Shown in pieces: positions 53,109-63,405 of a DNA stretch of 64,000 bases. The translations under genes were made by a program, and so were the position numbers. The notes beneath the pieces are model-generated. The model was given only the letters and a program-made list of their open reading frames with translations. It searched no databases and was not told the origin of the DNA. The first letter of the stretch is position 1. Every line of letters begins with the position of its first letter. Source of the stretch: Tenrec ecaudatus (Eukaryota; Chordata; Mammalia; Afrosoricida; Tenrecidae); the NCBI RefSeq assembly GCF_050624435.1, contig NC_134546.1, positions 40,813,501-40,877,500 of the forward strand. Reading direction: 5' to 3'.

Positions 53109-54598
53109 TTATATTAGGCCAGGTTGTCTAGAGAAACAAATCCAGTAAAATCACCTATGAGGAAGTACCCCCACCACCAACACCAAAAAAAGGAGAAATT
53201 CGCCACTGGGCAGAGGTCATAGCAGGCATTTTCTCACTGCTAGGTGAGTGTCAAGCAACTCACTCCTGAGTCAGTGCACCCAGTGGTGTTGCCTGGGAAG
53301 GTTCTTTCTGGTCACAGTGCATTTTTTTGTGAAAGCAGTTTGGCTCGAACCGTGTGTGTTGTGGTGGCCTATTTAAGAGAACAGTGTGCGACTATGAAAC
53401 TTTGCTTCCTGCTCAGAAAAAAAAAAAGCTGCAGAAACTGTTGTGATGTTGAACACAGCTTACAAGGACAGCACTATGGGAAAAACTCAAGTGTGCAAGT
53501 GGTTGTCTCATCTCAAAATAGGTGAAATGTCGATTGATGACAAACCTCATTCTAGATATCGGTTAACTTCCCGAAGGAGTGAAAATGTCAACTTATAGTA
53601 CATTTGGAGTTTGTTCCATCAGGTCTGACTGTTAATCGAGCTTTCTATTAAACACGAGGTTCTGAAAAGATAGCTTAACTGCGTGCAACAAAAAAGGACT
53701 GATTTGTAGTAGACAGGGAACTGGTTTTGCCACCACGACAATGCACCTCCACACACAGCCATCTCAGTGTGCCAATTTTTAGCAAAAAACAGCATGCCTC
53801 CCTTGCCCCACACACCTTAATCACCTGACCTCACTCCATGTGATTTATTTTTGTTTCCATGAATGCAGAGGGACATGAAAGGACAGCTATTCGATGATGC
53901 AGAAGAGGCGAAGTAAAAAACGAGGGAGGTGCTGTCAGCCATCCAAACAGATGAGTTTGAGAAATGTTTCCAAAATTGGAATCACAACTGTATCTGTAAC
54001 ATTTCTGACCCTGACTTGTGATCCATTAGCTTCCCTAATAAAATCCACGATCGTGAAAAACAAAACAAAACAAAAGAATCACAGATTTGACAAATGTATT
54101 AAGTATAATGGAGAGTACTTTGAAAATTATAAGGTTGCTTTGTAAAAAAAATAAATATATAGCTTTGGAAAAAATGGTTTTGGGGATATCTCCTTGTTTT
54201 TATAAGAAAGAGCTTTATATCTAGAAGTAATTATATATGATGAAGCATCCCACTCCAGTCCAATTCAAGGCCATTAGTTAGGCATGAATACATAAGTCCC
54301 TCTTGAGACTCACGCAGCCACATGCAATGATGCAGAATGCAAGAAGATCACAGATGGTGGGTGCAGAGTCCTGTGGATCCAAGGTTGGTGGAAACATGGC
54401 CGGGCACTGGAAGCTCTCAGGGTCAGTTGCCAGGAGGAAGGTGAAGGGGCAGAGACAGGGGGAGGCTCCCAGAGCCCTCCTTATGAGAAGGCCACGCCCA
54501 CAAGGAGGCATCATCAGGCTGTGGCCTGATTAACAGGTTAGATTCCACCCCTACGCTTCCACAAAAATTCAAGTTGACATAAATCACTTAACGACCAC
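53109..54598 (+). mobile_element. TGTGTTAG element split by mariner, inside L1
   Basis: The left part (53109-53157) is TTATATTAGGCCAGGTTGTC, TAGAGAAACAAATCCAG and ATCACCTA. The right part (54197-54598) resumes TATAAGAAAGAGCTTTATAT, GTCCCTCTTGAGACTCACGC, CTCCTTATGAGAAGGCCACG and AATTCAAGTTGACATAAATC. The break falls at the same place as TACAGG|GGTAAG in the uninterrupted copy at 48190. L1 sequence near the target is repeated on both sides (GAGGACAG / GTGAACAG). Confidence 0.85.
53158..54196 (+). mobile_element. Mariner transposon relic with terminal inverted repeats
   Basis: The left end TGAGGAAGTACCCCCACC (after CCTA) and the right end, in reverse CAAGGAGATATCCCCAAA, pair at about 16 of the first 22 positions and are flanked by TA. 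Coding remains match the 2307 copy: TTTGCTTCCTGCTCAGAAAA, TGTTGAACACAGCTTACAAG, ATTGATGACAAACCTCATTC, then the same jump from GAAAATGTCAACTTATAGTA to the TTTGTTCCATCAGGTCTGAC region, CCACGACAATGCACC and CACCTGACCTCACTCCATGT. The central third with the first catalytic Asp is missing. Stops are numerous. Confidence 0.88.
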
Positions 54599-55447
54599 AA
54601 AAGTGAACAGAGACGGAGAAATTTGGGGAACACGCGGACAGATTAGGGAGTCCTAAAAGGAGAGAAAAGAAAAAGGTGGAAATGTTTTAAAATGAAAGAA
54701 TGACTGACAACTACTCAAATGTTAGCAAACACAAGATTCTACACATCAAGAGTTCGATGAACCCAGATAGAAGGCATGAAGCGCTCTGCACCAAGATATA
54801 GTGTCACCAAACGGGTGAAACCAAAAATAAGGGAGAATCTTGAAAGGAGCCAGAAAAAAGACTCTCATCGCATACCAGGGCTCTTTAATGATGAAACACT
54901 GATTTCTTCTCGGAAATCATAGTGGCAAATGGCAGAGGGATGACAGCTATAACGTGCTGAAAGGAAAAACAAACAAAAAACTATCAACCAAGAGTCCCAT
55001 CCCCAGCACAACTGGATTGAAAATGAAGGTAAAACTCAGACATCCCCACATAAACAAACAAGGGAGTTTGTGACCAATAGACATCCCTCACAAGAAATGT
55101 CAACGAGAGTCCTTCAGGTTGAAATTAGAGGACACTAGACAATAACTCAGAGCTATATGAAGACGTGAAGATCCCTGATAAAGGTGATTTCATGGGTAAA
55201 TGCACAGCCTGGTTTTCCAGGGTTTTTAGTTTCCAACTCTATCTATTATGTACTACATGATACAAGTGACAGATATGTGAAAATAATTATTAATATATGT
55301 TACTAGGCACACAATTATAAAGATGTAATTTATGTCAACAGCAACATTGAGGGGGGAAATGGAGTCATCTAAAAACAGAACATGTGTGTCCTATTAAAGT
55401 TAAATTGTTTCAATTCAAACAAGCTTGTTCTTAATTTAGGATGTTGT

Positions 55448-55819
55448 TCCAATTATTTGATGCTGTTTTAACAGAATACCACAAGTAGGTGACTTTAACA
55501 AAAATAACATTATTTTCTTCCAGTTTAGCGGCTAAAAGGTCAAAATCAGGTGCTGGATCTAGTGGTAGGCATTCTCTCTGTGTTGGCTTGGGAGGAAGGT
55601 CCTTGTCTCTTCAGCTTCTATATCTTAGCTCTTGGCAATCTACATATGGTATCTGTCTTCCCCCCTTTTCTGCTTGTTTGCCTCTTGTGTGGCTTATCTA
55701 CTTTTTGCAATATCTCTTAAAAGGGGTGAAGGGTGAGGGGATTGCTCAACCATACACAAATACTGCCTCATTAACGTAACAAAGAACCCCCATTCCCAAA
55801 CGGCATTATAATCACAGGT
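55448..55819 (-). mobile_element. MaLR-like or related LTR relic
   Basis: ACAGAATACCACAAGTAGGT, AGTTTAGCGGCTAAAAGGTC, GTTGGCTTGGGAGGAAGGTC, CTTGTCTCTTCAGCTTCTAT, then CTGCCTCATTAACGTAACAA and CATTCCCAAACGGCATTATA. It is related to 51462-51925 and more distantly to 1083-1560. The open stretch at 55489-55779 has no retroviral motif. Confidence 0.55.
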
Positions 55820-56280
55820 TGTGTTAGGCTGGGTTCTCTAGAACAGCAAAACTAGTGACACCTGTATGCATACGTATATAGAAAGAGATTTATATCAAGA
55901 AGTGGCTCAAAGAATCATAGAAGTGGGTAAATCCAGTCCAATTGAAATCCTTGAGTCAAATGTAGACTGGAGGCTTCTCTTAACTGGAGTAACTGCAAGG
56001 ACGGACGAACAGCAAGCAGGAGAAGAAGCAGGTAGAGCACAGGCTGGTGAATGCAGAGCTGAGTGAATCTGAGGTCAATAGTCTACTGGTGGCTCTTGGA
56101 ATCTGCAGGAGACATAACAGAAAGTCAATGAAACACAGGCAGGATCCAGACCCAGCAGAAGTGAGTGAGCTGGCTTCCACACAGTGTCCATCTATACTAA
56201 GAAGAAACCACACCCTGAATGAAACTTCCCTCAATTGTATCGAGGCTATGACTAGATTAAGGAGGTGGCATTCCACCCTA
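55820..56280 (+). mobile_element. TGTGTTAG element, second subtype
   Basis: TGTGTTAGGCTGGGTTCTCT, AGAAAGAGATTTATATCAAG, GAATCTGAGGTCAATAGTCT, GTGGCTCTTGGAATCTGCAG and GAATGAAACTTCCCTCAATT. It matches 18195-18598 in reverse. The first 40 bases are also shared with the 48146 subtype; the interiors differ. Confidence 0.7.
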
Positions 56281-56402
56281 TTCTTTCCACAACTTCCTGC
56301 CTGCTTCACAGAAGGTCCCATCATGGATTTCTATGGAGCTGGTGGGTAGGTTAGCCCCATCAACAATTCTGTCAGCATCCATGCCTTCAACAGTGTCCTA
56401 GT

Positions 56403-57255
56403 GGCCAGTTTCTTCTGTATACTGAGCAAGTAATCGGAGAAGCTGGCCTAGATGAAGAAAATGTGGCATTGGGATTGGAGGGAGTTTTATTGACAACCTG
56501 CGATATGAAAGTGAGGAGGAATTGAAGTACTTGCTGATGAAGATCAAGGGTTATAGCCTACAGTATGAATTACAATTCAATGTAAAGAATACCAAAACCC
56601 TCACAACTGGTCCAATAGGTAACATCAAGATAAATGGAAACGAGGTTGAAGTTACAAGACTTTTGTCTTGCTTTGATCGATAACCTATGTTCGTGGAAGC
56701 ACTAGTCAAGAGATCAAAAGGTGTATCGTATTAGATAAATCTGCTGCACAAGACCTCTTTAGACTACTGAAGAGCTAGGATGTTGCTTTGAGGACTAAGG
56801 TGTGCCTGACCAAAATCATGGTATTCTTCTTTGCCTCGTATGCGTGTGAAAGTTGGATGTTGAATAAGGAAGACCGCAGAAGAATCAATGCATTTGGATT
56901 GAGCTGGAGAAGCCTATTGAAAACACCATGGACTGCTAAAAGGACAAACCAAACTATGTTGGAAGAAGAAAGGCCAGAGTGGTCCTTAGAGGTAAGGACG
57001 ACAAGACTTCATTTTACATGTTTTGGGCATGTGGTCAGGAGAGACCGTCCCTGGAGAAGGACATCGTGTTTGATAGAGTGGAAGGGTGGCGGAGAAGAGG
57101 AAGACCTTCAGCGAGATGGGCTGACACCGTGCTGTGCCAGTGGGTCAGGCAGTGGGGCAATTGTGAGGGTGGCATGGGACCATGCAGTGTGTTGTTGTGT
57201 CGTGCATAGGGACACTGTGGGTGGGAGCTGATTTCCGCGGCACCTAACAATAGCA
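56403..57255 (+). mobile_element. RTE LINE, reverse transcriptase to 3' end (longest copy)
   Basis: TTCTTCTGTATACTGAGCAA starts in the palm. Then come GGGATTGGAGGGAGTTTTAT, TGACAACCTGCGATATGAAA, ACCCTCACAACTGGTCCAAT (thumb), CGTATGCGTGTGAAAGTTGG (ACESW), GGAAGACCGCAGAAGAATCA and CATGGACTGCTAAAAGGACA (PWTAKR). The C-terminus has GGAGAAGGACATCGTGTTTG and AGAGGAAGACCTTCAGCG. The end is GCGGCACCTAACAATAGCAG. Two open frames (56788-57231 and 56979-57209) are pieces of this ORF. The catalytic YxDD is removed by a 24-nt in-frame deletion at 56506/56507. Confidence 0.92.
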
Positions 57256-60015
57256 GTGGGCAGGGGTTAGCTTCACAGATGTAAAAAAGGTAGTTGCAGG
57301 GGGAGCTTCCTGATTCCTGGGTCACAGTCTCAGTGAATTCAAGAATTCTCCTGAAGTCAAAAGTTCCAGAGGGGGGCTTCTAATTTCCCAACATCCTAAT
57401 GGTGGGGCTCCCCTGGCAGGACATGCCCTAGTGGTCATGCCCTACAAGTTGTTAGAAAGGACTCAGCCGATTCCATTCAGCTAGCCTCCCCACAATTCTG
57501 CATGCATCTGTTTCCTGGTATCAAATCTGTACCTACTCAAAATAGGTAGAGTGGTTCTGGTTCTTGTGACTGAACTGTATGTGATATAATTGAGAAAATG
57601 CCATAATAGAGGACCCACAAACCGCTTATCTTAGGATCATTAAAGTAATTTTCTGTGTTTGTGTCTACCCTATGTACTAAATGCTACCAAAAGTGTGTGT
57701 CTAAGGGGTTTTGCACATTGGAAATTATCTATGAGGCTCTTCTCTGTGGGTAACTACCTGCGTTGTGCATAAAGTACGTATCAAATCACTGTCAGCGGCT
57801 TTCAATCCCATCCAAAGTCGCAGCAGAACACAGAAGGAGTTGGCATAAGAGATGATTTGGGGCAGTAAGTACTGTTTTGCTTTGGCAAAACAAAGATTGG
57901 TAAAAATGAACAGTGATTAGCAGGAGAATAAAGGCTAAGAAAGACGGTTTCTCTCTAAGAGCAACGTGGCCACATGACTTTAAAGTCCGTCGGAGTCAAC
58001 TGCACGATTCCAGAGCCCGCCCTCTTCGCTGGCCCCCCCGGCACGCAGTCCCAGCGGGGAAAGCCCAGAAAACGCCTCCTGGCCCACGGCTTGAGCAGCT
58101 TCATTCGCTAAGGGGCGCTTTGAGTCAAAAAGGACTCGTTGGCCATGAGTTCGGTTTGGTGACCCGGTGGAAGATGATGACAGTGCTGAATTATGCTTCC
58201 TTTGGCACTGTTTGCAAAGTGAGCTTGTCCACGAGCGACTGAGGATAAGAGGGAGTGATGCACAGGCAATTATAAGCGTGGGGCACGACCGAGCAGATGC
58301 TGGATACAGTCGTTGACCTTGAGGCAGCTACTTACATCACATCTGATCCAGGGACAGTTTTGTTGGTGTTTTGTGAGTCTATGCGGGGTGGGGCGGGGCG
58401 GGGGCCGGGTAGTTAGAGGGAGTGGGGAGAACACAAGGTGCATGTGACAGAGAACCCACATGCAATTTTACTTTTTTTTTTTTTACCAAGTGTAAACAGC
58501 AAATGCCCCACTCTGAGTTTGCAGAGATTCCCACAGTGTTAATGGAGCCGCCCTTGAGAGTGCATTTGCTTCCATTCTGGACAGTTAAGGGCTGGCTGGA
58601 GCCTCTCCGTACTTGACCATATGTGAATTTCCCACTTGGCAGCTCCTGGTCTCCTTGAAGTTCGGCCAGCATAACCCCAGGTGACCTGTCCTGCTTGCTA
58701 GGTTTAGGAAGCACGAACTGGTTCAAATATCGGACTTTGTAAAACCTTTTAGGGTGACTGTCGCTCAGATCTGGAGCACTATATGCTGTATCTATGCACA
58801 ATATATGTTTAAAACTAAACGGCAATCTACTTTGGCTTATTCCAAGTCTCATCCTTAGAATTATTGAGAGCTGGGTGAGCCCTCTAAGACTTCTTGCCCA
58901 AGAGCTTCATTTTATAGCTGAGAAGACAATGAGGTTTATTGACTTGCCCAGAGTAACCATTAATTCTGAAATGAAAATGCTTAAATTAGACTGCACATAA
59001 AGAGTTTTGGGGGTGGGTGGGGGGTTTTTAGGCTTGTCTGTCAGGTGGGGGCAATAATTCAAGGCCACATGGAAGCTCTTGAAGCTGCCTTGTCCCTAAG
59101 AACAAACCTGCACCCAGGGCTGATGGGTTATGTGGTTTATACTCGGGGTGGGTGACTGACAGAGGGACAGAGGTTGCCTGCCAGGTGCCCACTAAACTTA
59201 TTAGCCTGCTTCAAGTATCTGTTGCCCCCTCCCCACCTGTCTGCCCTTTCTTTCCTTTCCTCAAACTCATCCAGGCTGCTTATTATCTCAATGCTCTCCT
59301 GTACCTTAACCTTGTGGGGTTCGCCTTCCTTGCCTTTTGTGAACAGTTGGAATCTTAGGGGGACTGCACTCCCAGGCTCCCGCCAGTCTCTCCGGGGCAG
59401 CAGAGAGAACTCGCTGCCATTCTTGGAGAGAAGAGGAGACGGTTCTCACTGCATATTTAATGCTGCCGAGAAGCCGGGCTCCAGCAATCGTGAGAATTCA
59501 CCCACAGAAGTTGCTCCACGGAGAGGACGTGTCTACGCAATCAGAGACCCAAACCCTGAGGTGCAACTCCCCTGCGGGCTGCCTCTGCGGCGAATGATCC
59601 CCCCTGGGCGCTTCGTCTGTTGGCAGATGGACTTCAGTTCAAAAGGCAGTGTGCAGTATTCCTGAAGGGTGCGTTCACTGAATTTGCATTCGAGGGATTT
59701 TTATTAGAAAGAAAGTCTGGCAATTCCCCTTGTTCCTTTCTTCCTTGCTTCCTCTCTCCTTCCTCTCTGCAGACCTCCACAGGCTCCTTTATAAGTCCCT
59801 GGCCTTGGGAGATGGGGGCCAGCTGGGTTTGGAGATACCATGCCCCATCCCTCACAGCAGGGAGGTACCTCAGGTGAACATTGTCCTGTCATCACAGCGC
59901 TGAGAGAGATGTGTCCAGGTTGCCATGGGAACACAGGGATGGTGTACCTCATGCAACCTTGGACATGAAGGGAAGGCTTTTTGTGAATTTGGGATTCTTC
60001 ATCAGTCTTCCAAGT
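57256..60015. other. Mostly unassigned stretch
   Basis: No gene recognised. A possible SINE 3' end lies at 58110-58165 (AAAAAGGACTCGTTGGCCAT) and a MIR-like block at 58880-58965 (TCATTTTATAGCTGAGAAGA, then GACTTGCCCAGAGTAACCA). A mildly CpG-rich patch at 57960-58110 is too short for a convincing CpG island. The open stretches 58379-58852 (-, 157 codons) and 59174-59665 (+, 163 codons) carry no family motif, and the former crosses a poly-A/T run at 58470-58484. Confidence 0.45.
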
Positions 60016-60192
60016 CCCCAAGGGGTGCAAACCATGAATGAATTTGACTGCTAACCCAAAGGTTCAAGTCTACCCATCAGAAAGACCTGGCAGTCTCTTT
60101 CCAAATCATCAGCATGCAGCACAGTTGTACTGTGGCACACAGTCGTGGGTGCCGTGAGTCCTAATGGACTGGACACTGACTGGTTTTTGAAA
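60016..60192 (+). mobile_element. AfroSINE, full length
   Basis: GAATTTGACTGCTAACCCAA, AGGTTCAAGTCTACCCATCA, AAAGACCTGGCAGTCTCTTT and GTGCCGTGAGTCCTAATGGA. Confidence 0.8.
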
Positions 60193-60299
60193 TCAAATTC
60201 TTGAAGGATGAACAGAAGTTAGCTCGGCTTAAGCAGGAGAATCTGAATGAACATAGCACAATACATAATGACATCATTCTAAAGTAATACTATGGACAA

Positions 60300-61690
60300 T
60301 TGACATATTATTCATTGATCTTGCTAATGTTTATTAGGCACGAGGTGCTAAGGCCTGTTCTCAGTTCTGAGACTATGGAGGTAGGCACGAGAAAGTCCCT
60401 CTCTCACCAGGGTGGGCAGTCAAAAGACACACACCAGTAACCACACAGTGTGCGGGAATGTGAGACGTGCTTTGGAGAACCAGCAAGCGTAGGGAGAGGA
60501 GAGGGGCCTTTGAAATGAGGACGAGGACATCAGTGGTGTTCTGATGGTGGCTGGAGAAGGCCTGGCTCATAAAATGGCATTTGCACAGCAGACAGAAAGG
60601 AGAGACCTAGGGAAGGAGCAGAGGCAAAGGGAGCAGCAAACGCAACTTCTTGTTGGGGGGAGCAAGGCAGGGAGGCCAGTGTGACTGCAGCCGGACAAAG
60701 TAGGGGGGTGGGGGAGGAAGGGGCCATACTATGAACGAATTGGGTGTCCCCCTTAAAAGATGTGTTGAAGTCCTGACTACCCCCACCCCATGCCTGTGAA
60801 TGCAATCCCATTTGGGAAGAGGATCTTCTGCGTTCTTGCTATTAGGTCATATCAGGGCAGGGAGTGTCCTAACCCTAATCATTGTTGAGAGACATTAGGA
60901 ACAGCTGGATAGAGACACGCAAGAGCAAATTGGTAACAACAGAAAAAAAATGTGCGGCTGATCAAAGAACTGAGGAGTTCAGGGCTTGCAAATGTGAAGA
61001 TGGGGAAGAAAGACTCCTTCAGCTTGAACCCTAAGCTTCACATCTAGCCTTATAAACTAGGAAAAAAATAAAGGCATTTTCCTTAAAGCCACCCATGAGG
61101 CAGAGCAGGGCTCTCATTGTGTAGAATCTTTGAGGCCGTATAAGGACTTGAGCTTGTACTCTGTGTGAGATGGGAAGCCGCCGCTGGGCTTGAACTGAGT
61201 AATGGCCTGGTCTGACTTGGGTTTTAAAAGGAGAGGATTCTGACTGCTCTGTGGAAAACACCGAGAGAGGCAAGGGTTGAAACGGTCCTATCAATTGGGA
61301 GATGATTGCAATAATCCAGGAGAAATCAATGGGGGCTTGGGCCAAGACGGCAGCTGTTGAATCGGTCATAGAACAGATTTATATTGAAAGCAGAATCCTC
61401 TAGATTTGTTGATAGAACTTCATATTATGTGTTAAAAGAAGGGAAATCATCACAACTGACTGCCAAGTTGTGGGTCCGAGCCGCCAGAGAATAGAGCTGC
61501 CTTTCCTAAGAATGGATAGTCTATGTAGGAGGGGCATGTTGAGGGTGGGAATAGAGGTGGAAATCAGTGATATTCTGTGCTTTAGGATGGATAGCTGTTA
61601 GTTGAAATCAGATCTTTGGTTTGGAACACATTGCGTTTGAGATTCTTATTAGCTATCAAGGGTAGGTATCAAGTGACTGACTGTTCTATA
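60300..61690 (-). mobile_element. L2 LINE relic interrupted by MaLR
   Basis: Antisense L2 ORF2 C-terminus and 3' end. Blocks: GGTGCTAAGGCCTGTTCTCA and GCCTGGCTCATAAAATGGCA left of the MaLR. To the right are TAAGGACTTGAGCTTGTACT, GAGATGGGAAGCCGCCGCTG, TGGTCTGACTTGGGTTTTAA, AAAGGAGAGGATTCTGACTG and GATTGCAATAATCCAGGAGA (the 'LDYCNSLL' codons in reverse). GTTTGAGATTCTTATTAGCT lies further right. It is the opposite orientation of the 35850 copy. No open frame remains. Confidence 0.75.
60728..60930 (+). mobile_element. ERVL-MaLR (MLT1-type) LTR, 5' half
   Basis: TACTATGAACGAATTGGGTG, GATGTGTTGAAGTCCTGACT, TGAATGCAATCCCATTTGGG, then ATTAGGTCATATCAGGGCAG and GTCCTAACCCTAATCATTGT. Inserted in the L2. 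Confidence 0.7.
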
Positions 61691-62079
61691 TAAAGTTATA
61701 CATGTTATATAAAACTCTTTCCAGAGCTCTGGGAAGAAGTTCAACTGGAAGTTTCCAGTTTGCCTTGGTTCTTTGAGATTCACAAAATGAGATGAGACAG
61801 AATCAACAGAGAAGACAGGAAAAAAACAATCACAGACCTCAAAGGATAGTCTCAAAGACAGGTGAAAAAACATGTTTTAAGGGGGAGAGAGTGAACAACC
61901 ATGTCCAAAACTGAAGACAGATCGAGATCAAGTAAGGGATGAAATAAATTAAGCGTCTTGGAGATTGATAGTGACCTTCCCAAGAGCTGCTCGGATGGAG
62001 CAGTGGAGATGGGTGATCAGTTGGATGTATTCTATGCCTTTGGCTCGTTGCTTCTAAAATGAGGAGTCGGGCCTGGAGA

Positions 62080-62243
62080 GGAGCCCTGGTGATGCAATGG
62101 TTAAACACTCCACTGCTAACCAAAAGGTTGGTGGTTTGAGCCCACCCTCAGCTCTGCAGGAAGAAGACACGGCAGTCTGCTCCCATAAAGATGAGAAGCC
62201 AGCAAACCCGATGGGGCAGTTATAGTCCGTCCTTTAGGATGGA
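62080..62243 (+). mobile_element. AfroSINE, well preserved
   Basis: GGAGCCCTGGTGATGCAATG, CTGCTAACCAAAAGGTTGGT, GGTTTGAGCCCACCCTCAGC, AAACCCGATGGGGCAGTTAT. The closest copy in the window to the tRNA-like head consensus. Confidence 0.95.
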
Positions 62244-62699
62244 TAGATAGCTGTTAGTTGAAAATAAGAAACTCTAAACGGTACACCCAAAATATTTTCT
62301 GAATATTCTAAACACCTAATGATAATTTAACTGAACTAGCAAAGAATGTTGGCCTGGAGTGATGTGCTCTTTCAAGATCTATCTATCGGGGGTCAAATCG
62401 ACAGCGGCAACTTGAAAGAGCGCATAGGAAATTTAGGGGACAGTGAGTTCCTGTCATGGAGGGAGGGACAATTCAGAGAAGGAGGACGAAAGTGGTTGCA
62501 CAACTCGAAAAATGTCGCAATGTCACCGAGTTGTATGTATAGAAGCTGCTGAACTGGTTTTATGCTCTGTGTACGTGCTCAACAACAATGAAATATGTTT
62601 GAAATGCTACTGGTTAGTCCTGCCGACAAATTGCTTAGCAAAATGCGGGCTACTTTAATAGCTTCCAAAAGAGGAACTGTGCTTATTCAGCTCTGGGAT
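62244..62699. other. Unassigned stretch
   Basis: TTAGGATGGATAGCTGTTAG occurs both here (near 61583) and near 62235, an isolated short similarity. No other feature recognised. Confidence 0.35.
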
Positions 62700-62785
62700 G
62701 CATAGACAATGGGTCCCTATTCTGTCCTATAGGGCCTCTCTGAGTCGCAACTGATTCAATGGCAGTGGGTTTTTATTTCTTGAGC
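62700..62785 (+). mobile_element. AfroSINE 3' end
   Basis: CCCTATTCTGTCCTATAGGG, TCGCAACTGATTCAATGGCA, then GTGGGTTTTTATTTCTTG. Confidence 0.85.
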
Positions 62786-63258
62786 GATACTGATGTACCT
62801 ACCCATTCATTTATTTAGCATATATTTATGAAGTTTGTGCTTGCCTCTAAGAACTAGCTATGCGTCAGACTTTGATCTAGACAGCGTTTCATCAAAGCAG
62901 ACTAAAAACGGTGTACAGTATACATTATTATCTTTAAAAACCATCCTTCAGTGTGTCAGCCGTGGAATTAACTCCAAGAGGGCTCCCCCTTATCTCCCTT
63001 CAATCGGCCTGACCACTCTTGGCTCTGAGTTGTTCTTCAGTTTCTCTTCTACTGCATCAGCTCATGTGACTTTCCGATCAGATGGTTTATCTTATTGTTT
63101 GTCATCCAAAAGCTGTCTTTTCCTCGTGGAATGGTATCCCTGAGGATGAATGGACTGGCAATGCACCTATCCATTGGTACAACCAGCAGAGCCTGCCACG
63201 CACCATGTAATTAGTCCTCTGGGACTCATTCAGAAACCCAGAGGAGCATCCAACATGA
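62786..63258. other. Mostly unassigned; possible L2 3' fragment at 62795-62885
   Basis: CCCATTCATTTATTTAGCAT then ATATTTATGAAGTTTGTGCT resembles the 'CATTCAACAAATATTTATTGAG' block of L2. The 102-codon open stretch 62835-63143 shows no motif. Confidence 0.35.
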
Positions 63259-63405
63259 AGGAGCCCTGGTAAGCATTGGACTGCTAATCTCAAGACCAGA
63301 GGTTCAAACCCACCATCTACTCTGAGGACCAAAGATGAGGCTACTTGCTTGGGTAAAGATTTAGAGCCTCGGAATCAACTCTGTGGCAGTGGGTTTGGGT
63401 TTTAC
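63259..63405 (+). mobile_element. AfroSINE, slightly shortened
   Basis: GAAGGAGCCCTGGTAAGCAT, CAGAGGTTCAAACCCACCAT, TCGGAATCAACTCTGTGGCA and GTGGGTTTGGGTTTT. Confidence 0.92.

Larger units (their letters stand above)
52595..55447 (+). mobile_element. L1 LINE relic (5' region, ORF1, inter-ORF), split
   Basis: The left part runs 52595-53108 and includes ACCATTTTCAGCAAAAGATC, CTAGATGAAGACTTTAAAAT, AAATGAAAAGTTCACCAGAG and AATTAGTAAACTTGAAGATA, the coiled-coil part of ORF1. The right part runs 54599-55447: AAAAGTGAACAGAGACGGAG, GGAGCCAGAAAAAAGACTCT, GAAATGTCAACGAGAGTCCT, GAGGACACTAGACAATAACT and the inter-ORF CACACAATTATAAAGATGTA. ORF1 binds RNA in intact L1; here stops and shifts abolish it. 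ORF2 is absent. The gap is filled by a TGTGTTAG element that itself holds a mariner. Confidence 0.85.

Noticed and set aside
57960-58110. Possible CpG-island promoter
   Set aside because: The CpG-rich patch is short, has no adjacent exon or TATA/Inr context, and part of it resembles a SINE end.
59174-59665. 163-codon open stretch
   Set aside because: No family resemblance; overlaps another open frame at 59152-59358.
62080-62160. tRNA-like A and B boxes
   Set aside because: They belong to the AfroSINE head. Neither this nor other SINE heads fold into a complete tRNA with acceptor stem and CCA-proximal end, so no tRNA gene is called.
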